Origin: Hesseltinella vesiculosa
Taxonomy: Eukaryota; Mucoromycota; Mucoromycetes; Mucorales; Cunninghamellaceae
Length of the DNA stretch: 64,000 nt
Assembly (NCBI GenBank): GCA_002104935.1
Contig: MCGT01000009.1
Span: 1-64,000 of the forward strand
Direction: 5' to 3'
The number at the start of each line of letters is the position of its first letter. Positions within the stretch are counted from its first letter, which is position 1. A model generated the notes under the pieces. It made no database searches, was not told the DNA's origin, and saw nothing but the letters and a program-made list of their open reading frames with translations. Below are positions 20,353-32,524 of this stretch, in pieces. Position numbers and translations under genes: made by a program.

Positions 20353-20720
20353 GAATTGGGCCAAATCGGTGTTGTCCAAGTCGCCCATGACGAGTCAGGT
20401 AATCGTTACGTCTTTTTCATTCACATAGGAATTCCAGGGTATGGTCATTGGTTCTTACAAAGTTTCTGAATGCAATTTCGTACCCTTCAGGAGGATCATC
20501 TACATCATAGGACCCCAAAGGTTCTCGACTAGGAAAAAAAAAGCTACCACAGTGCCTGCCTTTTTTTAATCACTTGTCCAAGCTCACCGCTTGCCCTAGT
20601 CGGACCATCTTAAATTTAACGCAGTCGAAAGTACCAGGAGCTTTTTCTTGATCTTTTGGTAGTCAGAAAGTGCTGGCTGTCCAGGTCGTCCACGTTCGGA
20701 AGGTTCATCAGAGGGTCAAC
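20353..20720 (-). other. Unidentified coding-like remnant
   Basis: On the minus strand a stretch around 20530-20420 reads REPLGSYDVDDPPEGYEIAF and continues FRNFVRTNDHTLEFL. Another around 20720-20620 reads DYQKIKKKLLVLSTAL. An intron-like GTGAGC...CCTAG lies between them. The frames do not join cleanly and I recognise no family. It could be the remnant of a gene or transposon truncated by the LINE to its left. Confidence 0.3.
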
Positions 20721-20883
20721 CTGATTCACGCCATTCGCAAATTGGAGACTCTCCTGAGATTAGGATTACTCCATGATTGGCTGTGATTGAAGAATGCAGT
20801 GAAAAAAAAGAGCGCCACTGTTTCCTTCGTTGTGTTCTCTGTCTTTTTTTTTTCTTTTTCGAGTGTGCACGGAACAGATTGCA

Positions 20884-23800
20884 ATGTTCATCGATGAAAA
20901 TGTACAGATTTTGAAGCAAAAGATCAGCTTCCAGCAGTATTTGCGAGGTAATCGATGGATATGAATGTAAATAATGCACGTCTTTTAATTATAATTTTTA
21001 GGCGCCAGTGTTGACGAGTATGTTTTGGCAGAAGATACTTGCAGTACTTTCTTCAATTGCGACAATTTCGTTTCGCTCCCTGATGTGATTGATCGAAGTC
21101 TTTCTGGTAAGCTTATTATATTAGCCAACTGCATGCTTAACATGTTCACTGTAGGGCGGCCCCATGCGAACATTAAATTTGGTTTACTACCTGAAATCCG
21201 GCATGCCTGGAAAGCGGTAGACTCTGTCGTGTATTTCTGGAATTACAAAACAAAGTACATGCGACAGTCATCGTAGTTTTTGAGTTACCTAACCGTTTTA
21301 TATTTTATTTTAGTGACATTTTTCAATTGGAATCTCTCAACGACGGAATCGGGTCGATTATAACTACGCCAGGTACAGATAGAAAACTCATGTAAAAAAG
21401 ATGATCAGTAACATCTTCTTCCAGTGCTTTTTGATCAGTGTGGAAGACGTACTATGATTATAGCTGGAAGCGACTACGTGAACACGTACATCATTGAAGA
21501 TTCAACAGGGAAATTGTGCTTGCAAAACGGCTTCAGTATCAGAGTATCTTTTTTTGTCAAACAAATCGTGTGCTCGCGGAATGGGCGAGCATTCCTTTTA
21601 GGTGAAAATGGACACATCTATGAGTTGGTACCACATGTATGTAGATCATGCAAATGATAACACATGCTAACCTTTCTCGTTTCGTTAATGACGATTATTG
21701 ATAGAACATATCTCGTACCAATTTGGTGTGTCATACCCAGAGCCGAATTTTCAGTTATCTCCCATCTATTCTAGTCTCAGTCCCTTTAAACAAGTTTATT
21801 TTACTTACCATTGATGACGACAAAAATATCTTGTATGCATTGACGGAACGATCGGCGTTACATGTAAGTGCCAGATATACTATCACCAATGCAAAAGGTT
21901 AATTGCATCTTTCTCAATTCTATAGGCAGCCAAAATCGATTCAACGTTGACAGTTATTGAGCTTCTGGACAATATGGACAATATCCTTGACGACTATCTG
22001 AGTAAGAGATTGGACACAGATCCAACGCTCTGTATGGAATCTGTCCTCCGCATTACTGGGTCACCCTTACGACCCAAAAAGCTTACTGTTGTAGACTTAC
22101 ACGTGCTACCAACTGGGGATGAATCCAATGGTGCAAGCCTCTGTATTGTCACTTCTCTTGGATGTCGGCTTTATTTTTCGGCCAAGCAAACACTGTCCAT
22201 TACTCTTGAACTTGCAGGAGTACGCATACCTCCTTCCTGTACTAAATCGTCGAAGGAATTATCCATATCTTTGTCATATTGCGACCAATCTGTATCGATA
22301 TTAGCGGAAACTCAATGTCTGTGGATGTCTAACATTGCAGATTTTGCTGCGAATCAAGTAAGCCCATGATCGAATGAGATAGGGGCATGCATTTGGCTCT
22401 AACGTATTTTCCAGCCTGCTAGTATTCAAGAAACTTTATGCTCCAAACAAAAAAGCGAATGTGTGCACGATATCAAGCCAGCGAGTGACGATGTTCGTTC
22501 GGGTCTGTTTTATGATACCGTCACGGAATTCTCATCCTCGACAAATCGCCAGTATCTTGTCCTATGCAGCAACGGATTATACGTTTATGAGAGCGAAGCA
22601 CCTATTACGACTATTGAAAGGCTTCTAGTAAAAGAAAGCTTGGACCTATCCACTTTGGACGATTTTAATGCGCACTATGGGCAGCTTGGTACAGTCGCTA
22701 TGACTCTCCGATTATTATCTATTAATCGGGAACTTGCTGCTCGCAACCAGCGTAAGTAACGCAACACATTGGTAACAACTGTATCTATGTAACACTCTTG
22801 TATGAATTGCCCTCTAGCTATACTACGACAACTGGCCAAAGAACGGCCGGAAATTGTGAATAATGCTATTTACATGAATTATGCATTCATTGTGAAAGAT
22901 CTATGGCACGAACGTATTTTCATGTAAGGACTACACTGATGCAGTTTTAGTGATTTTGGTAGGGCAGTAACTGAGCCATCATATTGATAGTCATGATTAC
23001 TTGGAACGAACACAGAAACTAGGCACATATATTGCGGACCTTGAAGGTCTGCAACAATTACTTCAGAACCACACATCATTCAGTTTCAACGAGCCAATTT
23101 ATAACGACACGCAGCAGCTACTCTCAAAAAGTATCGAGGTTTTAGTATTTTTATCGTACTTGTTCGAACACAAGATCTACAAGGAGTAAGTTTAGCTAGC
23201 GCACTTTCGCACAGTTTAACGCTTTAGCTCACTTCCTTAGTACCTATTTGAGTGAACCTGGCAGGGACATTTGTTTCAGTGAGCTCTTCACCGAAAAAGG
23301 CGGTGAATTCTTGGTCGTGCTCCTCAAGGAAGCGATAGTGATCTCAACAGCATCTGACTCTATTAATGAGTATCTAGTGACTGAAGATGTTTGTCAGCTG
23401 TGCCCAACCTTGTTTGACGGTAAATGCTCTCTACGTGTTTTGACCGGGAGCGAATATCTTGAACGTGCCAAACGTGCGGCTGAACAGTCAATTCCTGAAT
23501 CGTCGGTAATGGTGCAGCTACAACACTCACTGGAGAAGTACAAGGATGCTGCCAGCCAACTTTCATATGAAGAACGCGATTCTATCTGTGCAAAGTATTT
23601 GCAGATGGAATTCTATAATGGCGTTGTCCAACTCACGCTTTGCTGTGCCTCAAGTTCCCCATTGATTCAAGCCTCTGGCGCTGACATGCTCTTTTCCCCT
23701 ATTGTTTCAATGCTTCAACAAGCTTCGTTGCTTTCAAAAGAAAATTTGATTTCAGCTTTAGGGGTGATACTAGAGCAAGATAACAAACTAATCCACAAAA

Positions 23801-24564
23801 CGGTTTACACATGGCTACTCAATAATGAAGAGATGGATACCCTATTGGATAAGTTCGCTAGTAGCAAAACTGTCCAGATCAGCTTGCCACCGTTTCTGCA
23901 ACACGAGAACGATTTTGAGCTAGCCATCACTTTGGACTGGCTATCCAAGTTTTACGAGCGTATCAACAACATTGATTTGGCGACTCATTGGTTGTTGGTG
24001 CTGGCATCGGACACTGACGGCATAAGTCTAATCAAGCGTACTGCATTTCTAGAAAAAGCGTTGCAATTGCTGCAAGACTTTAACGGGAACGGATCCAAAG
24101 CCCAGACTGTAGCCAACCTCATTCGCGCAGCAAAGATTCAACAGCAAATCATCAAATTCGCACCTGGTCAAGTCAAGTTGGGTGATAAGCTGTTCAGTAT
24201 CAATGCTCTATTTAATATCGCTTTTGAAAGTGGTTGCTGGGCTGAAGCGATCTGTTTGTTTAACATGAAATTCTCATCCTGTGGCTACAGCGAAATCGAC
24301 TATAGGCTACTGCGAAACCTCTGGACCCGGTTTTTTAATGAATTTTCTTCCGTGGAAGGTCTTCAAGCGCCCTTGCTCTCACTTGGCCAGACGGTGAACG
24401 GTTCTGTGGCTTTTCCAAGTAATTTTGTTATGCGCTTACTGGAAGAATTTTGCATACTGCATGGCGCTAAATCCATTGTTGTCACCGACCTTATGGCAAA
24501 CATTGGCCTACCTCTTGAGATTATCGAGGATGGCAAAGCTGTCATCAAAAAAATCAAAAAATAA
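20884..24564 (+). CDS. Nup155/Nup170-type scaffold nucleoporin
   Basis: About eleven exons join in frame from ATG 20884 to TAA 24564 (roughly 1,030 residues). The N-terminal half has the non-repetitive beta-propeller signature of the family: GLLPEIRHAWKAVDSVVYFW, FQLESLNDGIGSIITTP, YVNTYIIEDS, LCIVTSLGCRLYFSA and QYLVLCSNGLYVYES. The C-terminal half is an alpha-solenoid (CAKYLQMEFYNGVVQLTL, KTVYTWLLNNEEMDTLL, ATHWLLVLASD, EFCILHGAKSIVVTDLM). These proteins form the inner ring of the nuclear pore and contact membrane and other scaffold nucleoporins. It is shorter than human Nup155 or yeast Nup170 (about 1,400-1,500). Introns are 45-70 nt with GT-AG ends. Confidence 0.8.
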
Positions 24565-24619
24565 AATCAGGTGCCTACCTAATTTTTGAATTCCTTTTTT
24601 TTTTCGATACATAATTATT

Positions 24620-25203
24620 ATGTCTGATCTGGATAGTGCACTTGATGCTGTGATTGGAAAAAATAAGCAGTCTTCTCGTCAGAGTTTTCGCTATGGGAAA
24701 CGAAACCATAACAGTCATGGCATCAACAAACGATCAATCAACAGTCGCATCAGCACCAGAAAAAATGTAAGTTGTTCGTTTTAATGTTATTGTTGTTGTC
24801 ATTTGCTGTCATCTAATCATCTTTGGATCGCTAGCTATCGTTTGGAGCAAAGAAAAGACAGGTAGATGAACCATGGGCCCATGACAAGTTCCCTGGACAA
24901 GCAAAACAGCCAATGTCAATTTTTTCTCGCTTGGGCAATGGCCGATCTTCGTCTACCCGCGAAGCAAGTGCTGCGACTCTTGAAGTGGATAACCTTCATT
25001 ACAACGTGACTGAACAAGACCTTCGAGACCTCTTCAATGCTGTTGGACCCGTCAGCCGCTGTCGGATCATGTTTGACCGTTCTGGTCGGTCAACTGGCAC
25101 AGCAAAGGTTACCTTCTCAGAGCATCATACTGCCGAGCGTGCCAAGACCAAGTTTGATGGAGTGGAGTTGGATGGTCAAGCAATGAAAATCACCCAACTT
25201 TAA
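24620..25203 (+). CDS. YRA1: ALY/REF (Yra1-type) mRNA export adaptor
   Basis: Two exons (24620-24766 and 24835-25203) encode 171 residues. The N-terminus LDSALDAVIGKNK fits the UAP56/Sub2-binding motif. An Arg-rich linker follows, then an RNA recognition motif from about residue 90, with LEVDNLHYNVTEQDLRDLF and RSTGTAKVTFSEHHTAERA. The ORF ends shortly after the RRM (LDGQAMKITQL), without the usual second C-terminal helper-binding motif of long homologues. It couples transcription and splicing to mRNA export. It lies 56 bp from the end of the nucleoporin gene, same strand, and converges with the SMP gene 55 bp away. Confidence 0.85.
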
Positions 25204-25258
25204 TTCCTGACTATTGATCAACCAAAGTACGAAAAACATAATAAAACATACTGGTCGT

Positions 25259-26824
25259 TTATTTCCCGAGAAACTGGCCAGCTGCAGAGCTAACTTGAAC
25301 AGCAGGCGTTGCTGCTGTTTTCTTGCCAAGTTGGGCTATTGATCGCCTTGGACGAAGCATATTGATGGCACTTGGTGGGGTTTCAGAGAGTGTCGCGACT
25401 GATAGGGAATCGTTACTGGGAATGGGTGTAGATGCAATGCTGGATGACAGCCCGACAGTTGCTGCTTTTGATGAATTGTGAGCAGATATTAGTTCTGGTA
25501 ATGACCGGACAGTGGACAATAGATCACTGTCACTGTAGAATTTCTCGTCATTGCTGCTTTTCGTCGGCGGTCGTTTACTCTGCATCATGCCATTGCCGCT
25601 CTCAGTAAAGATGCCTCCCAAGCCGTCTGAATTAAAGAATATCAAATCATCCATATGAGGCAGTACCATTGTGTCGCTGATCACATCCTCAAGATGCTTA
25701 ATAATGGCCTTGACAACCATCGAGTGTCCAACTTTTTTTTCCCAAACTAAAGGCGCGATGTGCCATTGCATCTCTGGTAAGCTTTCAAAACCATACCAAA
25801 TGCGATTTGAAGGAGGCGCTTTGATTAGCAGCTGCAGCTTTCCTTTCAGCGATTGAAGTGTGATTCTGAGCACAATGTCCATTGTGAGTGGTGGCATCCG
25901 CTCTGAATAGGTCCACTGCAAGACGGTGGCGATTTCAAAATGGACAGCAGCCCCTCGATAGTCTACCATAGCTTCGAGTTTGCATTCACCCTGAGGTGTG
26001 AGTGAGTGAAGACGAGGCTGGGTCACCAAAGGCAAGCTGCCACCAATATCGATGTCTTTCACCCGAATTTCACCAAGGAAGGGAGGTCTTCGCTGGTTAA
26101 TCTTGTCCACCTTGGTTAGGATTTTCGACCAGATGCCCTGTTTGAATTGATCTGTGCGTTGTATACCCATGAATAAACGTCCAAAGAATGCATTGAACCA
26201 CTGCATCTCTAAATTATGAGTATCGCTGTGGATCCGTTGTATCAGTGGCTGCATTGAGCTGATTGGCAGCGCCTGCTTGGATTCGTGGCTTGCTCGGAGA
26301 AGAGAATGGTACCAATCTTCCTTTTCGGTGCATAAATGAGAGTGAAAATATACGTTTTGCAAATTCGTGTCGTTTTTCTGATGGGGCGTCAATGCGATCC
26401 AATGCGGTCGAGAAAATAATTCCGCGTCCCGGATGCCAGGTGGGTATATTGATACACTGAATTTCTCCATGGAGAGTACCTGTTGACAATCTCGTTGCTG
26501 ATCTGAATCATATAGGTATAATGTGCAGTATTTTAAGACGGCAAAGAACAATGTCTGGGTTGGTTTTGAAAGAGCTATTGCAGGTGGTTCACCCGTCGTC
26601 ATGCGCAACCATCCAACTTTGTACAATGGCGTAACTGCTAGCAGGGATTTGTTCTCTGAGGGACCAGTCTGCGGATGTCGATGAAACTTTACCCATAATG
26701 CTAGTCGATGACAAAGTGACCATATGCGCCATGTTGGGGCATTCACATAGACAAAAAGCAAGAGCGGGAACAAGGTAAAACCACCCAAGATATAGCCAGC
26801 GATGAAGGTAACCACCATTGGCAT
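25259..26824 (-). CDS. ER membrane SMP-domain lipid-transfer protein (Nvj2/TEX2-like)
   Basis: Single-exon ORF of 521 residues. An N-terminal membrane segment (VVTFIAGYILGGFTLFPLLLF) is followed by a PH-like region (GWLRMTTGE, FFAVLKYCTLYLYDS, WIALTPHQ). The synaptotagmin-like mitochondrial-lipid-binding (SMP) domain comes next: WFNAFFGRLFMGIQ, FLGEIRVKDIDIGGSLPLV, CKLEAMVDYRGAAVHFEIAT, IWYGFESLPEMQWHIAPLV and IKHLEDVISDTMVLPHMDDL. The order TM-PH-SMP matches Nvj2/TEX2, tethers that move ceramide or other lipids at ER contact sites. The low-complexity Ser/Pro tail is typically variable. Confidence 0.85.
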   Translation of the reverse strand: MPMVVTFIAGYILGGFTLFPLLLFVYVNAPTWRIWSLCHRLALWVKFHRHPQTGPSENKSLLAVTPLYKVGWLRMTTGEPPAIALSKPTQTLFFAVLKYCTLYLYDSDQQRDCQQVLSMEKFSVSIYPPGIRDAELFSRPHWIALTPHQKNDTNLQNVYFHSHLCTEKEDWYHSLLRASHESKQALPISSMQPLIQRIHSDTHNLEMQWFNAFFGRLFMGIQRTDQFKQGIWSKILTKVDKINQRRPPFLGEIRVKDIDIGGSLPLVTQPRLHSLTPQGECKLEAMVDYRGAAVHFEIATVLQWTYSERMPPLTMDIVLRITLQSLKGKLQLLIKAPPSNRIWYGFESLPEMQWHIAPLVWEKKVGHSMVVKAIIKHLEDVISDTMVLPHMDDLIFFNSDGLGGIFTESGNGMMQSKRPPTKSSNDEKFYSDSDLLSTVRSLPELISAHNSSKAATVGLSSSIASTPIPSNDSLSVATLSETPPSAINMLRPRRSIAQLGKKTAATPAVQVSSAAGQFLGK

Positions 26825-26922
26825 TCTTTGAGTAAAGAAAGAATTTTGCTTTTTTTTTTGTCTTGTGACACGAGGGTAGTTTTCCTCTTGTCTTTTTTTT
26901 TTATTTTTTATTTTTTTTTAAT

Positions 26923-27589
26923 CTAGTCCACTATAATGTTATCGTCATGTCGAGCATTATCTTTGTCCTTGAAATAGAAACGCATTGCGTATGAGTAAAT
27001 GTAAAAAAAAAAAAAAAAAAAAAAAAGGAAAAAAGCATACCTTCTTTCGCTTCTTTTTCTTCTTATGGTCGTTATGGATATCATCGTCATGGTCGTGGTG
27101 CCTTCTTTTCTTTTTCTGTAAGAGATGTTAGCGGCATTAAAGTGTGCAAATAAAGGATCCTACCTTTTTTTTGTGTCTCCTTTCTCCATCAGAATGATTT
27201 TCATACGTGCTTTCAGCATTCTTGTATTGACGGCTATCAAACGAGTCATCCAGAAGAGAGGAATCAAACTGAAAAACAAACTTGTTAGATCATGCAATTG
27301 CTCTTGATTTCATTCAAAATCTTACACCAGGTATCGGCCCTTCTTTAAGATTGTAAGCTTCTTTCAATGTTTCCAAATCGAGCGGCTTGATGATGCTTTG
27401 AGAATGAGGCTCAATTGCGGTATCACGCAACAGCTGCATCAAGAATTCATCAGGCTCAACTGTTGTTTTCCCAGGTAGCTCGTGGACATATGGTGATAGG
27501 GAGCTTTCGATGGTTTTGTTTATATATTTTTGGTAGTTCTCTTTCAGATTGTAGTAGCTAAGAAGATCAACGCTTCCACTCAGATTCAT
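26923..27589 (-). CDS. MED19: Mediator subunit MED19 (metazoan-like)
   Basis: Four exons (27589-27326, 27268-27164, 27115-27041, 26967-26923) encode about 162 residues. The protein opens MNLSGSVDLLSYYNLKENY and contains HELPGKTTVEPDEFL. It has a conserved centre (KPLDLETLKEAYNLKEGPIPG) and ends in a Lys/His/Asp-rich tail (KKKKRRHHDHDDD, KKKKRKK). This is the layout of animal MED19 rather than yeast Rox3. It sits in the head/middle region of Mediator. A poly-T run of about 24 lies in the last intron. The start is 48 bp downstream of the CRAL-TRIO gene stop, on the same strand. Confidence 0.8.
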
Positions 27590-27636
27590 GTTTCTTATTC
27601 GAAAGAAGGGGACTTTTTCTGCGGTTGAATTTGAAT

Positions 27637-29295
27637 TTATTGCGCAATTGTCTGCCGCGCTAAAAAGCGTCCAAGTAACATTTGGACATATCGCTTGCGA
27701 CCAAACAGAAGCCATAAAATGCACAGAATATACAGCCATAACCGGTGGCGAACCAAGAGAGACACACAACGTTCCTCCAACCGCTTCACCCAGTAGACAG
27801 AAGTAAAAACCCTACCGGGTTTCGCTGGTTGCATGGCATCTCTCTGCGACTGTTTTTGTTGTTGTAGCGCTATGAGTTTTTGTGATAATGCCCATGACGA
27901 AACGCCACTGCTATCATCATTAATCAGGCCGGGCTGATGTGAGAGAGTGGCCAAGGGGGGACGACGCACAGTAGCGTCTTTTGCTTCCACGTTGTTGTTT
28001 AACGAACCATCCATTGCTGAGACGTGCAGCAACTTTTGACGTGAAGCAAGGGGCGGTGTACTAGGTTGGGAGTAAAGTTTTGTCAAAGGAGGAACACTAG
28101 CTGATGTATCTTGTTGGTGGTGTGGAAGTCGGGGAGCCCATGTATCCATGGAGTCAAAGTACAAGGACCCGCTGGAGCTACGCCGGCTGAGCGAGGATCC
28201 CAGCTGGATTTCTTCCTCCTCCTTTTCTAATAACGGTTGACCATAGGCTTCGTAAATAGGATCTTGGTCCAAATCCCAAAGTCGTTCCATGACACCACCA
28301 AACTCTATGGAGATCGTGGCAGTAAACCCGTCAATTAGTTAGCTAAGGCTGGCTTTTTTTCTTTTCTACTTTTACCTGTGAGCAGCTGGCTCTCATCAAT
28401 CAATCCCAGGAGCTCCTTTCGTTTTGGGAATGCCACCCGTTTTTTCGCTTCGGGAGTCAGCATCAGCTTTATCATTTGCCACATTCCTTGATACATCCAC
28501 CCAAAATTCAGCAGACACACCATACCCGTAGTTCCAGGATAGCGCTTTAAAATTTTAATAAAAGTCTGCAATAAACCAATGTCCTACGAGCGAAACGAAG
28601 AGGGGAAGTCAACATGTCATCCAGAGACAGTGGCACTTTTAATTGTTACCTTTGGCAGATTATTGGCATCTTTGAAGTCTACAAGGAACAATGCGTCTGT
28701 AATAACGGGATTGGGTATCTGCTGAGACATGCGCTGATTTGTCACTTGTGTCAGGTACTTCCGGGAGGTTTCCAATAAGAAAATCATCACAGGAAGAGTT
28801 TTTTCCATGAGGTCTTCGGTGGAATTAAAGGCTGGGAAGTGTTTTAACTGAATCACAAGAATGGGCCGGCCAACTCGATCATATCCATTAAAAAAACACA
28901 GCGGAGCAGTCAAGAGGCCGCGTACATGATGAAGACCCAAGTGATCTACCTGCTCTGTCAACCTCCAGCGAATAGTGTCCAGCAATAGCGAAAGGGCGAC
29001 GGGTAAAGAATACTTATTTCGTTTCAAGTATCTAAATAAAAGTACTGAACCATATCAAAAGGGTTATTTCCCTAACCCTCTCTTCAGTAATGTATGTTCG
29101 CATGTCTCCATTTATTTTCTTACATCTATCATTTATAAATCCTTCCAGCACCTTGACTTGGGCAAACGAGAGCTGAAACTCTTGCGTCAGAAGAGGAATT
29201 TCACGGCGGAGCGCTGCATTGAGTTTATCGATAGTGACTTGATGGCTTTGGTACTTTTCATTTAAATCCTGAATGATCTTTTCATGAAATTCCAT
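27637..29295 (-). CDS. CRAL-TRIO (Sec14-like) protein with C-terminal membrane anchor
   Basis: Four exons. An N-terminal helical region (MEFHEKIIQDLNEKYQ to GFINDRCKK) precedes a CRAL-TRIO N lobe with RYLKRNKYSLPVALSLLLDTI. The lipid-binding domain has GYDRVGRPILVI, DALFLVDFKDANNLPK, LLQTFIKILKRYPGTTG and VCLLNFGWMYQGMWQMIKLM, and LTEFGG closes it. A long Ser/Gln-rich linker leads to a single membrane helix (LWLYILCILWLLFG) near the C-terminus. Proteins of this design bind phospholipids and are anchored to membranes, often at ER contact sites. The start chosen skips an upstream Met next to an implausible poly-Phe run from a T-tract. Confidence 0.8.
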
Positions 29296-30055
29296 GATGA
29301 CAAAGGGGAAAAGTAACCAAAAAAAAAAAAAAAAAAGGCCGGAACCCTTTTTCATTTCCCGTTGAACTTTTTTTAGCAAACCAAGTCCAAGTGTGCGAAG
29401 AGTTTTTTTTTAAAAAAAAAGAGCCAACTAAACCATCTCCTCCATATTCAAATAAGGGTCAAAAAAGGGGAGGGTGTATCTGATCCACCCTGATCCAGTC
29501 TACTCAAAGTATCAAAACAGAGCTGGTCACTACCTTCCCGTTCACGGGTAAGTTCAAATTGTCGAAATTTGAGTTGGCTGGTGTTTCTTTTTACCATGAC
29601 CCGATGTGTTCAAAATAATTCAAAAAATGCCAAATTACAGTCAGCCGGCAGCTTTTGAATATTTTTGAACTGGATCAGGCTTGGGTTGACCGTTGTTCAT
29701 GGAGGAAATGCTTAAGTTAAAAAAAAAGCTCTGTGTGCAATGGACATGAGTGGATGATCAGGTTGCGTGAGGCGGCAGGTGGGTTCACGCGCACTGAAGT
29801 TTTTAGTCGTTCGTGATTGTCAGTGATTTTTCATGGTTTTTTATTTCTTATTTTTTTTTAGCGCTTGACTTTCGATACGCAAGTACTGATCTTTCTTTCT
29901 CGTAGACTAGAAATCAAAGTTAGCTCTTTGTCCAAATGATCTGTTGTATAGTTTTCATTTATTTATTTTGCGCGGTAGTCAAACAAACTCTGATTCCTGC
30001 CAAAATGACGGCGAAAATATGGTAAAGAAAGTGTGTTTATAGCAATGTGATAAGA
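29296..30055. other. Intergenic region, no gene seen
   Basis: AT-rich sequence between the CRAL-TRIO gene 5' end and the chitinase 3' end. It contains A/T homopolymers and a short GATCCACCCTGATCC direct repeat. No ORF or RNA gene recognised. Confidence 0.5.
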
Positions 30056-31862
30056 CTAGCAAGTCCCAGCCTTGACCCAGACGCCAGCGCTGCCGCCAGG
30101 AGTGTCACCTGCGATAAAGTGAAAAAGAAAATCGTAAGTCCACAACTCTTGATTTTCTTTTTTTTACATACCCAAGGTCCACCATTGAGCCTTCCAGAGA
30201 CTGCCACTGTATGTAGCTTGGTCGCCACCAACGTAGGTGGTAGAGGCAGACCATGCAGAGACACCACTACAAGGACCACTGCCGCTGGTCGGCGTAGAGG
30301 AAGCTGTTGTAGTGGCAGATGCAGTTGTGGTAGGGACAGATGCAGTCGTTGTAGTGGTCGCTTGGGTTGTAGTAGAAGTAGCTGTAGTTTTCACAGTGGT
30401 AGTAGTAGTGCTGCCACCGCCACCATTAGCCAAAATCTTGGCTGCCACTGCAAGCAATTCGCCATTGGAAGAGTCTTCATCTACTGACCACACCATGAGA
30501 CCACCCAAGTTCTTACTGATAGCGTAGTCAGTTTTGACACCAATAGACACAGGGTCATCATAGGAGATAAAGGCTTTGGTTGTGGGGTTGAAAAGCCAAG
30601 GGGTTTGAGTGACGTTATCAAATTTACGGATCCATGGAGCAGCAGCCGTCGTTGGACTTGTCAATACGCCTTGCGATCGAAGGTTGCGATATTTCCAGAC
30701 ACCAGAGACACCACCACTGCGAAAAAGAGTTAATGGCAACCATCGATTTTTTTCGTATAAATCTTACGGGTCCTTGGAGCAGTAAGGGTCTTGCCAATAA
30801 GCATCGTCAGAATCACCGCTGGGAGGGTTGCCAGCATTCTGAGGCTGGTACTGGTTGGTGTTGGACATGTCGACGGTGGCAGCTAATGAGTTCCGGGAAA
30901 TAGAAGTAAAAATGAGCCAGGTTGCGTTCCTGCTTTGCTGTTCGATACTTACTCGCTGATCTTCCGTAGAAAGCTACGCCAGGAACAATTTTGCTTGCAG
31001 GCACACCAGCGCCCATCCATGCGTCAATGGCCGACACAAAGCTGTCAGCGTCACCAAGTCCAGGCTGGAAATTGAAGGGAGCATTAGGTCCCGAGGTTGT
31101 GTTCCAGGCGCCATTGATATCATAGGTCATCAGATTGAAGCGGTCAACAACAGCAGCATAGGCAGACACGTCCGACATAGTACCGCTTGAAGTCTTGAAG
31201 GGTCGTACATAAGCGGCAATGGAGATTTCAAGCGTGTTTCCAAGAGCCTGACGCATTTCCTTCAGCAAAGTCAAATAGTTGTTGGCATCGTTCGCCAGGT
31301 CCATGGCATTACAACCGGCACCTGTAGAGCCAGGATATTCCCAATCTTTTTTTTTTTTTTTGAAAAAAAAAGAACGAGCATGAGCATGAGCATTATCAAG
31401 GGCAAAAAAGAGGGTATTACCAATATCAACACCGTCAAGGTTGTAGGTCTTGATTTCGTTTTGTACCCAGCTAATGAATGTTTGGCGTTGCGAAGCATCA
31501 GCCACCATGGTACTAAAGGTCAAACAGCCACTCCATCCACCAATGGACAAGAGTACCTTGGAGTTTTTGGCATGGGCAAGAGATACCAATTGTGGTAACT
31601 GAGTCTGAACTTCTTGAGGATCAGAGTAGGTGGGCGTAGCACCACTGATCAAAATGGAAAATGCGTAATTGATATGGGTGTACTTGCTAAAGTCAATGTT
31701 GGACGCTGGCCATTTAGCATACAGCCCTACAAAAAGAAATATCAGCATGGATACATGCAAAAATTTAGATCGCTTACAATTGGGGAAGTAGCCTACAAGG
31801 CTCTTTTGTGCAAGGACAGTAGATGCTGTCAGGAATAAACCCGAAAGAAGTGAAAATCTCAT
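30056..31862 (-). CDS. Secreted GH18 chitinase with C-terminal chitin-binding module
   Basis: Multi-exon. A signal peptide (LLSGLFLTASTVLA) is followed by a glycoside hydrolase family 18 barrel. KVLLSIGGWSGC is the SxGG block. The catalytic DGVDIDWEYPGS is built across an intron that splits it after the codon for the second Asp. MTYDINGAW and GLMVWSVDEDS are the later barrel strands. A Ser/Thr-rich linker of about 60 residues leads to a small tryptophan-rich chitin-binding domain (WSASTTYVGGDQATYSG to GVWVKAGTC). It hydrolyses beta-1,4-GlcNAc in cell-wall remodelling or feeding. The catalytic intron ends in a T/A-rich stretch; the last intron separates WTLG from DTPGGS. Confidence 0.9.
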
Positions 31863-32524
31863 TTAGATGATGAGGAGCTCAGTTTTTATCCCATTCTTCG
31901 CAAAATGGCCCACCCTATTTATACTTTTTGATGATAGGCTTGTTGCAGTATTTTCGAATGATCCAATTTACTACTTCATCATCGACTTGATTCCCATAAA
32001 TGAAGCTTTTCCCATTTATTCGCTTTTTTTATGTAATCTACCCCGGCCCCTATTTTCATCCCTTAATTTTCTTCGTGCTGTTTTATGTAATGAAATTGTT
32101 GTTTAATAATGGGTTAGATTCGGATTATGACATCAAACTCTATTGTAGTGTATCCTACTATGGTGGCCAGACCTTTTCTTCTCCATCCGCCTGGTGAGAT
32201 CGTCATCCTGAACAGCTTGTTAATTCAGTGTTGTTATTGCTGACCACAAACCTGGTGTACCTGTTCAATGAGTTAGTGAAAAAGTGTCTAGCTAGCGCTT
32301 GTGTCCATCAAGCAGTTGACTTTTTTTTCATTTCTGATCATTTGGGCTGGTGACACGAAGGTCGCTCACCTGGCCTCCAACCAATACTGTGAGCACGTTA
32401 AAAAAAGTTCCCAAAAAATGGAAATCGCGTGGTCATTCTCGGAGTTACCCACAAGCTGTGTTTGGTGGGAAGACGGTCACAATCATACGATATAATATTT
32501 TTTATTGTACATGTACAGTTAGGC
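31863..32524. other. Chitinase upstream region
   Basis: AT-rich promoter side of the chitinase and 3' flank of the H+-ATPase. A TATTTATAC-like box lies about 50 bp upstream of the chitinase start. No gene seen. Confidence 0.4.

Noticed and set aside
29032..29379. Upstream Met of the CRAL-TRIO gene giving an N-terminal poly-Phe/hydrophobic leader
   Set aside because: The extra residues come from a T-tract in the 5' flank; the downstream Met at 29295 gives a sensible start, and no signal peptide is expected for this family.
30120..30480. Long plus-strand frames rich in Val/Ala/Thr opposite the chitinase linker
   Set aside because: They are antisense to the low-complexity Ser/Thr linker of the chitinase, which has clear catalytic domains and splice sites on the minus strand.
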